Notes: a model not told the origin generated them from the letters alone. A stretch of 64,000 bases of DNA from Dendronalium phyllosphericum CENA369 (GCF_016056275.1 NZ_JAECZA010000006.1:24701-88700); one strand, 5' to 3'; positions 9,201-17,753 are shown, numbered from the stretch's first letter. Translations and numbers: made by a program.

Positions 9201-9405
9201 TCAAGCAACTGTAGAAATTGTTGAACACATCCGCCAAGAAGTACGACGAATAAATTGGGGTAGCCAAATAGTCCAAGAGGATTTAAGAAGATGGATAGCA
9301 GGCTACTTAGACGATCGTGATTTAGTCAGTTACAGCCAACTAGAAGAAGTCGCAGATAAATTAGTTCAATTAGCTAGGAGAAATCGTGATAATTTAATGG
9401 CATGA
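6226..9405 (+). CDS. hsdR: Type I restriction endonuclease HsdR
   Basis: The motor and nuclease subunit of the type I system, which translocates DNA with ATP and cuts at a distance. About 1059 residues from the ATG at 6226. It has an N-terminal nuclease domain with a PD(M)...ECK active site (ECK near residue 167), Walker A GSGKS near residue 329, Walker B DEAH near residue 435, a GFTGTP motif, and helicase motifs including LLTGFDAP and QAIARVNR. The C-terminal helical domain is complete. The TTG at 6172 is also open, but the ATG fits the family better. Its stop overlaps the next gene by 4 nt. The gene appears intact although hsdM is split. Confidence 0.95.
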   Translation: MPQTTPEYIYVEKPIIEQLISMGWQYIEGSWDNPAITERENFKQVLLTQRLKAAIKRINLDDNGNPWLDDMQVQAAVSQLERLGANRLMEANQAATELLLKGTTVLGQDGKQHTVHFIEFNPENIHRNNFLAINQYRVDPPWATGNRGFIVPDMVLLVNGIPLVVIECKSPNLDNPITEAIQDLLKYSNQRGSSQPEGAEKLFHYNLLMIAASRGRATAGTIGANYEHYVDWKDTIPSPQAEIAAQLGASELNSRQSLIAGMLKLANLIDILHNFTLFKTSGGRTIKIVPRYQQYRAVYKALHRLQHNQTRAQHGTDDQRGGIIWHTQGSGKSLTMVYLIRKIRTIPELRRFKIVVVTDRRDLEKQLADTAVLTGEPLQKAKNVKKLEQYLQQPGAGLVFGMIQKFKGGEDSEEAEIEPIPKNLNPSENILVLIDEAHRSHAKTLHTNLLEALPNCVRIGFTGTPIVKAAKKTTLQIFGSFIDEYNIRKSQEDKVTLPIVYEGLEARGTVTQGDDLDQLFEIIFADKTPEERALIKANYATKTQVGEARELIKAKAKSMLRHYIERILAGGFKAQVVASTRLAAVRYQEAFVEAQREIVQQLEHRAPILQILDPEVLESRDAETRFFAQALPHLETIRKLEFATVISSDKGDDPSWKKWTDKSQQEINIEKFKKPLNQDSLAILIVKNMLLTGFDAPLEQVLYLDRSLKEYELLQAIARVNRVYNDKKTEGLVVDYYGVDIATALSVYENVDTELAWFDIRAELPKLRDRHQRVIALFTDNHCTIDDVDACVDLLQDERLRVEFNDCFQDFLNTLDTILPRSEARQPYNFVRDAKKLGFIKKAVADLYRDEKLNIVSAKEKVRALIDQYIESQGIDPKVPPIDIMSLDFKTHVQHHRSIKAQAAEMEFAARHHISVNYEEDPVYYKNLSEKLTEILESLADNWEEKVEALRKYIEQIQTGKTTDETGLDPKTQMPFLNILGEYSQKQLPEIAQATVEIVEHIRQEVRRINWGSQIVQEDLRRWIAGYLDDRDLVSYSQLEEVADKLVQLARRNRDNLMA

Positions 9406-10100
9406 CAACTATTACCTTTGGCGACCTCAGCTTTGAAATTCGCCACAGTACTAAACGCCGCACCGTAGGTATTACCGTCGAACGTGACGGTCAATTAGTC
9501 TTGGCTTCTCCCCCAGAAGTACCCATAGAAACATTAGAAAAAATTGTTAATAATAAACGTTACTGGATTTATAGCAAACTTTTAAAAAAAGAGTCATTTA
9601 ATGCACCAGTTAACGTTAAGGAATACGTATCAGGTGAAGGTTTCTATTATTTAGGACGTAGTTATCGTCTCAAAATAGTTGATGAGGCTCAAACACAACC
9701 ATACTTAAGACTATATCAAAGTCGTTTTGAGTTACAGCATAAAGCACAAGCCCAAGGTCGAGAACACTTCATTCAGTGGTATCGAACACATCTTCAGGCA
9801 ATACTAGAACAACAAATCACTACACTGATTAAACGAGTTACTACTTCACCTCGTTCTATTCAAATACGCGAGTTAGGAAATAGATGGGCTTCTTGCGGAT
9901 ACAAAGGGGATTTGTATTTTCACTGGCGAGTAGCGATGCTACCACAAGCGATGATTGAGTATTTGGCAGTTCATGAATTAGTCCATTTAATTGAACCGCA
10001 TCACAGCAGTGGATTTTGGGAGAGAGTTGAACGGATTGTGCCGAACTATCAAGAACGTAAACAGTGGTTAGCCCAGAATGGGGCAATTTATAACCTTTAA
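9402..10100 (+). CDS. YgjP/SprT-like M48-type metallopeptidase, coupled to hsdR
   Basis: A 232-residue protein of the DUF45/YgjP family with a zinc-binding HELVH (residues 191-195), followed by HH and a C-terminal W-x-x-R-V helix. The N-terminus has the typical strand-rich domain (DLSFEIRHSTKRRTVGITV). The ATG overlaps the hsdR stop (ATGA), so translation is coupled. Genes of this family often follow hsdR. A role in turnover of the restriction subunit or of DNA-bound protein is possible but unproven. Confidence 0.88.
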   Translation: MTTITFGDLSFEIRHSTKRRTVGITVERDGQLVLASPPEVPIETLEKIVNNKRYWIYSKLLKKESFNAPVNVKEYVSGEGFYYLGRSYRLKIVDEAQTQPYLRLYQSRFELQHKAQAQGREHFIQWYRTHLQAILEQQITTLIKRVTTSPRSIQIRELGNRWASCGYKGDLYFHWRVAMLPQAMIEYLAVHELVHLIEPHHSSGFWERVERIVPNYQERKQWLAQNGAIYNL

Positions 10101-10152
10101 AAATAGTGAAATGATAGGAGCGATCGCATTTAGACAAAGTTGAAAGAATGTG

Positions 10153-10278
10153 TCAAACTTCTACAGATTTTTGATAATTTACCATCTCTGTAAATCTCAT
10201 AAAACACCTCTGGCAATGTCCATCTATCCACAACGCTGGAATTTTAAACCTTGCACCGCAGTTAGGACATTCTGAATT
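10153..10278 (-). pseudogene. Zinc-ribbon gene fragment
   Basis: On the minus strand this region encodes a peptide with CPNCGARFKIPALW and GHCQRC, two CxxC knuckles of a zinc ribbon, ending at TGA 10153-10155. No ATG, GTG or TTG precedes it in frame before an upstream TAG. A start exists in a neighbouring frame (ATG near 10292). It therefore looks like a small zinc-ribbon gene broken by a one-base shift. Function unknown. Confidence 0.45.
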
Positions 10279-10368
10279 CTTCTAAGCAAAACATAGTTTT
10301 CTGGGTGTTGATGATTGCGCTAAAGTTGCAAATGAGGTGCATCTAGCTTAAGCCAGGAGGAAAGAATT

Positions 10369-11376
10369 GTGAAAGCAGTCTTAATGACAACAGCTGGTAG
10401 TCCCAAAGTTCTGCAAGTAAAAGAAGTTGTAAACCCTGCTATTCCTATAGGAAATACTGAACTTTTAGTACGCTTAGTGGCGGCTGGCGTTAACCCCATT
10501 GACACTAAACTTCGTAACCGAGGTACTTTTTACCCCGACCAAATGCCTGCCATCTTAGGATGTGATGGGGCAGGTATAGTTGAGGCCGTAGGTGCTGGCG
10601 TTCAGCGGTTCCGTCTGGGAGACGAAGTATATTTTTGCTATGGCGGCTTAGGGTCACATCAAGGCAACTACGCTGAATATAACGTTGTTGACGAACGGTT
10701 TGTGGCACATAAACCTGCTTCCATCTCCTTTGCTGAAGCCGCCGCCGCACCTTTAGTGTTAATCACTGCTTGGGAAGCTTTATACGAACGGGGACGATTA
10801 GAACCTGGGGAACGAGTTTTGATTCATGCAGGTGCTGGCGGTGTCGGTCATGTAGCTATTCAATTGGCGAAACTCAAAGGTGCTACTGTCTCCACTACTG
10901 TGAGTTCTGAGGATAAAGCGAATTTTGTTAGACAACTCGGTGCTGACCGTGTAATTTTTTACAAACAAACAGACTTTGTGCAAGCAGCCTTAGACTGGAC
11001 TGACGGCGAAGGCGTAGACTTAGCTTTTGACACTGTAGGCGGCGAAACTTTCTCTAAAACCTTTCCGGCAGTGCGAGTATATGGCGATATTGTGACGATT
11101 CTCGAACCAGATGCCAATACTGTTTGGAAATCTGCGAGAATGCGTAATCTCCGCATTGGTTTGGAATTGATGCTGACACCAATGTTACTAGGATTGGCAG
11201 AAAGCCTTCAGCATCAAGCAGAAATTCTCGAACAATGTGCTAAATACATCGATGAAGGCAAGTTAAAAATCCAGGTAGGGCATAAATTTCCTTTAGAAGA
11301 AGCTGCCAAAGCACACCAACTACTTGAAAGTGGGTCGATCGCAGGTAAAATTGTTTTGCTGATGAGCGATGAATGA
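10369..11376 (+). CDS. Zinc-free medium-chain dehydrogenase, quinone oxidoreductase type
   Basis: A 335-residue MDR-superfamily enzyme that likely reduces quinones or enones with NADPH. It has a GroES-like N-terminal domain (GCDGAGIVEAVG) and a Rossmann nucleotide-binding loop AGAGGVGHVAIQLAK near the middle. The Cys ligands of the structural zinc of alcohol dehydrogenases are absent. The start is the GTG at 10369, set by a strong AGGAGG at 10355-10360 with 8-nt spacing. The next gene begins 12 nt after its stop, so the two may be cotranscribed. Confidence 0.88.
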   Translation: MKAVLMTTAGSPKVLQVKEVVNPAIPIGNTELLVRLVAAGVNPIDTKLRNRGTFYPDQMPAILGCDGAGIVEAVGAGVQRFRLGDEVYFCYGGLGSHQGNYAEYNVVDERFVAHKPASISFAEAAAAPLVLITAWEALYERGRLEPGERVLIHAGAGGVGHVAIQLAKLKGATVSTTVSSEDKANFVRQLGADRVIFYKQTDFVQAALDWTDGEGVDLAFDTVGGETFSKTFPAVRVYGDIVTILEPDANTVWKSARMRNLRIGLELMLTPMLLGLAESLQHQAEILEQCAKYIDEGKLKIQVGHKFPLEEAAKAHQLLESGSIAGKIVLLMSDE

Positions 11377-11388
11377 TACGCACTCAAG

Positions 11389-13629
11389 TTGGATAATTTA
11401 TGTTTTAAGGGCGGAGTATCGCAAAAGTTAAACGCACAGAAGCAGAGAAACAAATATAGACTTTTTTTGAAGTTATTCTGCGTTTTCTTGCTTTTCTTGA
11501 CTCTTTTTTTGCCCTTACCTGCTTGGGCAGCCCAAACACAACCAGAACGCACGCTTTTAACTCTAGAATTGTTGCAAGAGCGACTACGCACGCCGACACT
11601 CCACGAAGGTAACTTGACCGTGGATTTGCGGCAAATGACAATCGATTTACGACCAGAAAATGCAACTTTCCGCGATGCTTTTTACCAATTGCTGCGAAAA
11701 GAACTACAAAAGACTGGTGCAAAACCTTTGGGTTTAGACCTCAGCTATTCTTTAATTCAAGGAGATTTTTTAGGTAGCGATTTGGGTTTAAGAACACCCC
11801 TGTATACTCAAGCGATCGCTCTCATTTTCACTGCAACCGAACAAGAACAATTAGAACGTTTGCGTAAGTCCTGCTTGCAGTCACTAGGAATTAGTTTACC
11901 CAATTCAAAGGACTGTCGCTCGCTTTTAGAAACTTCAACTCCAGCCAGCGAAATTACTGTTTTTCGTGGTTCTTTGACTTTGGTACAAACTCGCTTCAAT
12001 GGAGAAGTGCAGTTTCCCAATACATTCTTTCTCCAATCTGTGAATGCCCAAGGCGCAATTTTTCTTCAACCCACTAACTGGACTGAAACTAGATTCAGCC
12101 GTCCCTTAAGCTTCAACGGTGCAACTTTCCGACAATTAAGTAATTTTCAAAGCAGTATTTTTTTTGACAAAGCTAATTTTAAAAAAACTCAATTTCAGGA
12201 AATTGCTGATTTTCATGGCAGCATATTTGCAGACAATGGTAACTTCAACCAAGCCGTTTTTAAACAGTTAGCTAAATTTAGTAATGTGCAGTGGCAAGAA
12301 AATGCTGATTTTTCTCATGTACGTTTTGCCAATCAAGCACAGTTTACCAAATCGAATTTCAATCATTTACTTTTCCTCACAGAAGCGACTTTTGAACAAG
12401 CTATTAGCTTCCGAGAAGCGCAATTTAATCAAAGCGTAAATCTGAAAGGTGCTAGTATTCTCAACCAAGCAGATTTTAGCGATACAAGGTTTGCAAAAGC
12501 AGCTTATTTAAGCGTACCTGGCTTGACTTTTAATTCTAACCAAGCAAAAATTTTAGGTAATCCTGGTGAGATTGGTAAAATGTTTTGGGTTCCGACTTTG
12601 CAAGGAAATCAAAACGTTTTGCGGAATTTAGGACAAAATTTTCGGCAGCAACAGCAAGTTGCCGATGCCAATCAGCTAGAGTACACAAAACAACGATTAC
12701 GATTAACACAAGTTAGTCGGCGTTTAGTAACAACAAATATTAATAGTGCAACTCTCGCAAGTTTAATTAATTTGGGTTTTTCTACAACTCAAGCACAAGA
12801 GATAGTCGATAATCGTCAAATCAAACTGTTTCGCGATCGCAGTGAGTTACTCACTTTACCAAGTATAGATTTAGAAACCTATACGCAACTGAGCGATCGC
12901 TTCGTCGTTACCGAACCCCTTTCTTTTGGTGGGTGGTTACTGCAAGCTTGGAACTGGCTAGCATTGAGTATACTGTTGCTGTTGAGTGGCTATGGTACAA
13001 ATTTCTGGTTAGTGTTTGGTGTGGGGGGAGTTGCGATCGCTTTCTTCGGCTTACTATTTTGGCTAGTAGATCGCTACCGCCGCCTGCTTCCCGTAGCAAT
13101 TATTCCTACATACTACGAAACCGTTGCAATATTGATAAGTTTTGGCGTTTTAGGATTCTTTAGCTTATTAGCGATATTTCGCAATGCCGAGCAACCTTGG
13201 CTAACATTAGGTTGTCTTTTGATGATTATTATCCCCTTACCAGTGGCTTTATTGATTCGACTTTACCAACAAGGTCGTTATCACGACTTGATGGATATTT
13301 CCTACTTTACAGAAGACGGAACATTTCGACAGTTACGATTGTTAATTGGACGTTTACCAGTTATACCCAGAAATCAAACATTCCGCGAACGATATATGCC
13401 ATTATTGTGCGATCGCCGTTGGAACTGGCTGAATTATTACGACTTTAGCCTCAACAACTTAGTGAGATTGGGATTTAACGATATTCGTCTGCGAGACGAA
13501 CACTTGCCGGGTATCATTGCCACACTTGCATGGTATCAATGGAGTTTGGGTGTACTTTACATTACCTTGGTTTTGTGGACGCTTTCCCGCACCATTCCCG
13601 GATTGAACTTATTGATTTATCTGAAGTAG
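11389..13629 (+). CDS. Membrane protein with signal peptide, pentapeptide-like repeats, HhH-like segment and C-terminal TM helices
   Basis: A 746-residue protein. A signal peptide ends near LPAWA-AQ. About residues 190-370 carry degenerate A(D/N)F-type pentapeptide repeats (FQEIADFHGSIF, ANFKKTQF). Then comes a segment like a ComEA helix-hairpin-helix (INSATLASLINLGFS, about residues 447-500). At least four hydrophobic helices follow in the last 240 residues. The start is uncertain: TTG 11389 has no good ribosome site, and a start nearer the signal peptide is possible. It likely sits in the inner or thylakoid membrane with the repeat domain outside. Function unknown. Confidence 0.78.
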   Translation: MDNLCFKGGVSQKLNAQKQRNKYRLFLKLFCVFLLFLTLFLPLPAWAAQTQPERTLLTLELLQERLRTPTLHEGNLTVDLRQMTIDLRPENATFRDAFYQLLRKELQKTGAKPLGLDLSYSLIQGDFLGSDLGLRTPLYTQAIALIFTATEQEQLERLRKSCLQSLGISLPNSKDCRSLLETSTPASEITVFRGSLTLVQTRFNGEVQFPNTFFLQSVNAQGAIFLQPTNWTETRFSRPLSFNGATFRQLSNFQSSIFFDKANFKKTQFQEIADFHGSIFADNGNFNQAVFKQLAKFSNVQWQENADFSHVRFANQAQFTKSNFNHLLFLTEATFEQAISFREAQFNQSVNLKGASILNQADFSDTRFAKAAYLSVPGLTFNSNQAKILGNPGEIGKMFWVPTLQGNQNVLRNLGQNFRQQQQVADANQLEYTKQRLRLTQVSRRLVTTNINSATLASLINLGFSTTQAQEIVDNRQIKLFRDRSELLTLPSIDLETYTQLSDRFVVTEPLSFGGWLLQAWNWLALSILLLLSGYGTNFWLVFGVGGVAIAFFGLLFWLVDRYRRLLPVAIIPTYYETVAILISFGVLGFFSLLAIFRNAEQPWLTLGCLLMIIIPLPVALLIRLYQQGRYHDLMDISYFTEDGTFRQLRLLIGRLPVIPRNQTFRERYMPLLCDRRWNWLNYYDFSLNNLVRLGFNDIRLRDEHLPGIIATLAWYQWSLGVLYITLVLWTLSRTIPGLNLLIYLK

Positions 13630-13641
13630 CCAATCGCGCGA

Positions 13642-13866
13642 TTAGATAGCAAAAATGAATTCATCAACTGTAAGCCCAGCAGTACGGATGAGACTACGCA
13701 ATGTTCCTTTCGCCACCTCACGATGGTCTGGAACAGATAAGGTTACTGCTTCGCCTTTCTTAACTAGGATGATGTGACTAGCACTTTGACGTGCAAACTC
13801 CCAACCGAACGATTCAAACACACGAACAACTTCATGCCCACTGAGAACCGGAAGGGCAGATGCCAT
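13642..13866 (-). CDS. hicA: HicA family toxin
   Basis: A 74-residue protein with the typical HicA layout: LSGHEVVRVFESFGWEF, then the His-containing strand SASHIILVK, VPDHREVAKGTLRSLIRTAGL at the C-terminus. The active-site His is the one in SHIILVK. HicA cleaves mRNA when free of HicB. It lies 2 nt downstream of hicB on the same strand. Confidence 0.9.
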   Translation of the reverse strand: MASALPVLSGHEVVRVFESFGWEFARQSASHIILVKKGEAVTLSVPDHREVAKGTLRSLIRTAGLTVDEFIFAI

Positions 13867-13868
13867 GA

Positions 13869-14075
13869 TTACACTGTAACCTCTACTTGATGAGTCTCGA
13901 CGGTAAGTGGTAAACCAAGTTCTGCACGAACTTCAAGGCAAGCAGCGATCGCATCCTTGATATTTTCCAAAGCTTCTTCTCTTGTCTGACCTTGACTAAC
14001 ACAACCAGGTATACTAGGGCACTCAACAATCCAAACCCCATCTTCATCGCGATCGAGTATTACATTGAACTTCAT
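13869..14075 (-). CDS. hicB: HicB family antitoxin
   Basis: A 68-residue HicB-like protein: MKFNVILDRDEDGVWIVECPSIPGCVSQGQTREEAL, then a helix and VETHQVEV tail. This is the partial RNase H-like fold that neutralises HicA. Antitoxin is encoded first and toxin second, both leftwards. No separate DNA-binding domain is present, so autoregulation may act through the complex. Confidence 0.9.
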   Translation of the reverse strand: MKFNVILDRDEDGVWIVECPSIPGCVSQGQTREEALENIKDAIAACLEVRAELGLPLTVETHQVEVTV

Positions 14076-14296
14076 ACGTTGTTAGCAAGCGACTCGTAGT
14101 TATTTGTTATTGTAACCTGCGACTATTGAACTCAAAAAAGCAGCCGAGCGATCGCCTACTCTCCTCATCTACATTCCAAATTCAGTTTAGGGGTAAATCA
14201 TCCGAATGCGATCGCTATTTTATGGGTTTCCCCCCAAATCAACTTCGGAGGGTTCCCTTTGAGCGAACTGGCGTTTAACAGCTAGCGTTTTCTCTA

Positions 14297-16228
14297 TCAA
14301 TTTAATGGCTCAATGATGGTTTTTAAACCGTTGCTATTAAGTTTTGCTGACATTTCATCAGCGTTATCGCGATTGCTAAAAACTCCGGCTTGCATGACTC
14401 TGCGACCCTGCCAAACTGTGGAAAATGCTCCAGGGGCAAGAAATTTTACTAAATCCTGCTCTTTGTCAGTTGTAGTTTCTACAACTACGCGGTAGCGGAC
14501 ACCTATCTGCTTATCTTTAGTCGGCGGCGCATAACTTTCACCATAGGCAGTTATATAAGTTTGAGGTACTGGCACTTTTTGGATATTGCGAGTATTGCCA
14601 ATAGGGATATTGCCATCGGCAACGGGCAAAATAGCTGAATCACTTCCAGGAGCAATTTCTGGTGCTGGTGATAATTGCGTTTGCTCCTGTGCTACTGGAT
14701 TGGATGGCTGCTGGGGTGCAGTAAACTCAATTGTATTGGGGTTGATATGCACATAATTGAGTTGTTGTGTATCAGGCTTGATTGCTGGCAATGAAGTTGT
14801 TTGTCCTCTAGGAGCAATTGAAGTATTTGTAGATGTTTCTCTGCCTGCCAAGCTGCTAGGAATGGGAAAGCCACCCACTCCTGATTTGGGAGGTTGTTGA
14901 TTATATGTGGGTACAGTAAGTGGTACAACGGCTGGCTGTAAAGGCAACAATTGAGTGTTGAGTGATGACTGTTGACTGATGACTGTTGGTTTGTTGGTGG
15001 TATTAGGTGCTTCGGGAGCAGAGAAGGTAATTTCTTTACTAGGGGGAATTTCTAAAATTACGCTATTGGTTGTGGTGGCAGGTTGAGAGTTGTTAGCTAC
15101 AGATGCTGTTTGAGCATTCATATCTACTTTGCCAGCAATCCGATCGCTAGCGAGGGTATTGCCACCAGCAAAAATCACCTGCTTGGCAGCACTAGCATTA
15201 ATGTCATAGCGACCATTGTTACGAAATTCATTACCGCCTGCTTCGTTGGCGCTACCCAAATCTGGCAGAGATTGAGCGATCGCAACTAAACCATCTTCTT
15301 TACTATCTTGAATTAAATTATGGCGTAAAATCGGGCGAGTATTAGCTTGGGCTAAAATTCCGGAGCGGTTGTGCATAATTTGATTGCTTACCAATACAGG
15401 GGCAGCATTTTGGGTAATATTAATCCCAAAGCCTGTTTCTTCAAAGATATTTTCTCGCACTTGCGGCTGAGAATTGCCGCCAATTGTAATGCCATTTGCA
15501 CCGTTGCGATAAAAGTAATTCTTGCTAATTGTGGTAGCACTATTGCCAGTCACAGAAATTCCATCTTGGGTGTTGCCAGTAAATGTATTTTCTGCGATCG
15601 CTGGATTACTCGATTCAATCCACAAGCCGTAACCACGAGGATTCGGATTTGTAACCGTCACCCCAGTCAACTTTGCTTGATTTGCACCAACGATTGTGAC
15701 ATTTTCCCCGCCAAAACTCCGACTTAAATATTCGCCACCGCCTTGAATAATAATTCCCCGTCCTTTATTGGCAGTATCTCCTTGAATAACAACACCCGCT
15801 TTGAGCATCAGGGGAAATATCTCTCCAGTTTCAGCACTATAAGTACCTGGAGAGAGCATAATTACTGTGTTGGGAGCAGCTAATCGCAGCGCTTGGGTAA
15901 TTGTTTTCACCGGAGCGGCTTCGCTACCGCCTCCAGTGTCATTTCCGATACTTGGGTTGACAAATAGCACTTGAACCTGAGAGATTGTTGTTTCACCTAG
16001 GTGCATCCGATCGCTTACAGATGGCATCTGAGCAACGACGCTGCTAAGGCTTGCACCCAGCAATGTCATGCTTGCTAATCCCACGCCAACCGCTAAAGAC
16101 AACACTGAGAAACTAAAAAAAGGCGTTGCTAATCGCAGCCAAGGGCTTGGTTTGTCTGCCCAGACAGTTAGCTTTACTTGCTGGATATCTGCTTTACGAT
16201 ATTTCACAAATACAAGGGGGGGAATCAA
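14297..16228 (-). CDS. DUF1565 right-handed beta-helix surface protein with C-terminal SPOR-like domain
   Basis: A protein of about 643 residues from a TTG at 16228 preceded by AGGAGA at 9-nt spacing. A further upstream TTG (16255) is open but has no such site. The N-terminal hydrophobic segment (FSFSVLSLAVGVGL) is a signal or anchor. DUF1565 starts at LFVNPSIGNDTGGGSEAAPVK, followed by beta-helix turns with Asn-rich rungs (NAITGN-like) to about residue 350. A Pro/Gln-rich linker follows, then a SPOR-like end (VMQAGVFSNRDNADEM...LKTIIEPLN). SPOR domains bind peptidoglycan at division septa, so this protein may display a beta-helix at the cell wall. Confidence 0.85.
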   Translation of the reverse strand: MIPPLVFVKYRKADIQQVKLTVWADKPSPWLRLATPFFSFSVLSLAVGVGLASMTLLGASLSSVVAQMPSVSDRMHLGETTISQVQVLFVNPSIGNDTGGGSEAAPVKTITQALRLAAPNTVIMLSPGTYSAETGEIFPLMLKAGVVIQGDTANKGRGIIIQGGGEYLSRSFGGENVTIVGANQAKLTGVTVTNPNPRGYGLWIESSNPAIAENTFTGNTQDGISVTGNSATTISKNYFYRNGANGITIGGNSQPQVRENIFEETGFGINITQNAAPVLVSNQIMHNRSGILAQANTRPILRHNLIQDSKEDGLVAIAQSLPDLGSANEAGGNEFRNNGRYDINASAAKQVIFAGGNTLASDRIAGKVDMNAQTASVANNSQPATTTNSVILEIPPSKEITFSAPEAPNTTNKPTVISQQSSLNTQLLPLQPAVVPLTVPTYNQQPPKSGVGGFPIPSSLAGRETSTNTSIAPRGQTTSLPAIKPDTQQLNYVHINPNTIEFTAPQQPSNPVAQEQTQLSPAPEIAPGSDSAILPVADGNIPIGNTRNIQKVPVPQTYITAYGESYAPPTKDKQIGVRYRVVVETTTDKEQDLVKFLAPGAFSTVWQGRRVMQAGVFSNRDNADEMSAKLNSNGLKTIIEPLN

Positions 16229-16349
16229 TTTTACACTTCTCCTTAGAAGTAACAATAAATTTTTATACTGCTAGAAACATAGTAATGTCGATAATGTAAT
16301 CTACATATTGACCTATTGGCTATTTTGCATAGAAAGTAATTAATAAAGG

Positions 16350-16486
16350 AATAAGGGATTAGGGACTAGGAACTGGGGATTAGGGACTAGGGATAGGGGA
16401 CTGGGAAAGAGCTTTCTCAACACCCAATGCCCAGTACCCAATACCCAGTACTCAGTACCCAATACCCAGTACCCAATATCTAGTAA
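16350..16486. repeat. Cyanobacterial short tandem repeats (GGGATTAGGGACTAGG and CCCAATACCCAGTA types)
   Basis: Two blocks face each other: a GGGA(T/C)TAGGGA-rich run (about 16358-16407) and a run of CCCAGTACCCAATA units (about 16420-16486). The two are roughly complementary and could form a long imperfect hairpin. They lie upstream of thiE. Confidence 0.8.
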
Positions 16487-16513
16487 ATTACCAATGCGAA
16501 GAACATTGCAACT

Positions 16514-17617
16514 ATGAAAGAGGCTGGCTATTACGATGAAAGCACTAATGGGGTTGTTGTAATGGTCGAGCCATACAGCCAAAAAGAGCTAATACAGCAA
16601 GTTGTTTACCGCATATTAGATGCTAATTTAGACCGCGCTCGTGAAGGCTTGCGAATTATTGAAGAATGGTGTCGTTTTGGGTTAAATAATGCCCAATTGT
16701 CTGGGGAGTGTAAACACTTGCGGCAAGAGATTGCTGTCTGGCATACTACGGAATTGAGAGCGGCACGAAATACACCAGGCGATCGCGGCACAGAATTAAC
16801 CCATCCTCAAGAAGAACAACGCTCTAGCGTCAAATCTTTATTGCAAGCCAATTTTTGCCGCGTTCAAGAAGCATTGCGGGTTTTGGAAGAATACGGCAAG
16901 CTTCACCACCCCAATATGGGGCCGGCATTTAAGCAGATGCGCTATCGGGTTTATACCCTAGAAAGTAATTTGATGGGTTATCAACGCCAGCAAATGCTTT
17001 GGCGATCGCGTCTTTATCTTGTCACTTCCCCGACGGAAACGTTGTTAACAACTGTGGAAGCTGCTCTCAAAGGTGGATTAACCCTCGTACAGTACCGCGA
17101 TAAAACTGCTGATGACAGCTTGCGTCTAGAACAAGCGACAAAGCTATGCCAGCTATGTCACAGTTATGGCGCTTTGTTCGTTGTCAACGACCGAGTCGAT
17201 TTAGCTTTAGCAGTGGATGCAGACGGCGTGCATCTAGGACAGCAAGATATGCCGATTGCCACTGCCAGACAACTACTCGGCCCTCAGCGGTTGATAGGTC
17301 GTTCTACCACAAACCCTGATGAAATGCAACAGGCAATTGCCGAAGGTGCAGATTATATTGGAGTTGGGCCAGTTTATGAAACTCCGACGAAACTGGGTAA
17401 AGCCGCCGCAGGTTTAGAATACGTCAGCTATGCGGCTGCAAATAGTTCAATTCCCTGGTTTGCCATCGGGGGAATAGATGCAAATAATATCAATGATGCG
17501 ATTGATGCGGGAGCAGAACGCGTGGCGGTAGTGCGATCGCTTATGCAAGCCGAACAACCTACCCTAGTGACACAATATTTACTGTCACAGCTAAATCGCA
17601 TCAAACCAGAGACATAG
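16514..17617 (+). CDS. thiE: Thiamine phosphate synthase, long cyanobacterial form
   Basis: ThiE joins HMP-diphosphate and HET-phosphate to make thiamine phosphate. The C-terminal half (about residues 165-360) is the TIM-barrel enzyme: LVQYRDKTADD, NDRVDLALAVDADGVHLGQQD, GRSTTNP and GADYIGVGPVYETPTK are all present. The N-terminal 150 residues (ANLDRAREGLRIIEEWCRF) form the helical extension typical of cyanobacterial ThiE. The start could be ATG 16514 or ATG 16562. thiS follows after repeats, giving a small thiamine operon. I see no TPP riboswitch upstream. Confidence 0.93.
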   Translation: MKEAGYYDESTNGVVVMVEPYSQKELIQQVVYRILDANLDRAREGLRIIEEWCRFGLNNAQLSGECKHLRQEIAVWHTTELRAARNTPGDRGTELTHPQEEQRSSVKSLLQANFCRVQEALRVLEEYGKLHHPNMGPAFKQMRYRVYTLESNLMGYQRQQMLWRSRLYLVTSPTETLLTTVEAALKGGLTLVQYRDKTADDSLRLEQATKLCQLCHSYGALFVVNDRVDLALAVDADGVHLGQQDMPIATARQLLGPQRLIGRSTTNPDEMQQAIAEGADYIGVGPVYETPTKLGKAAAGLEYVSYAAANSSIPWFAIGGIDANNINDAIDAGAERVAVVRSLMQAEQPTLVTQYLLSQLNRIKPET

Positions 17618-17618
17618 G

Positions 17619-17745
17619 GGGGCAGAGGGGCAAGGGAGCATGGGGGCAGAGGGAGATCGAGGAGATAATTCTTCACTCATAACTCAGCACTCTTTACTAC
17701 TGACTACTGACAACTGACCACCGATCGCTGACAACTGACTCAGCA
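17619..17745. repeat. Short tandem repeats between thiE and thiS
   Basis: A GGGGGCAGAGGG(G)CAAGGGAG-type run is followed by ACTGACAACTGACC decamer units (about 17695-17742). These are the same STRR classes seen elsewhere in the window. They separate thiE from thiS but contain no clear terminator. Confidence 0.75.
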
Positions 17746-17753
17746 ATACTTTT

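Noticed and set aside
16256..16513. TPP riboswitch before thiE
   Set aside because: No CUGAGA-type thi-box core or typical stem arrangement; only tandem repeats are visible.
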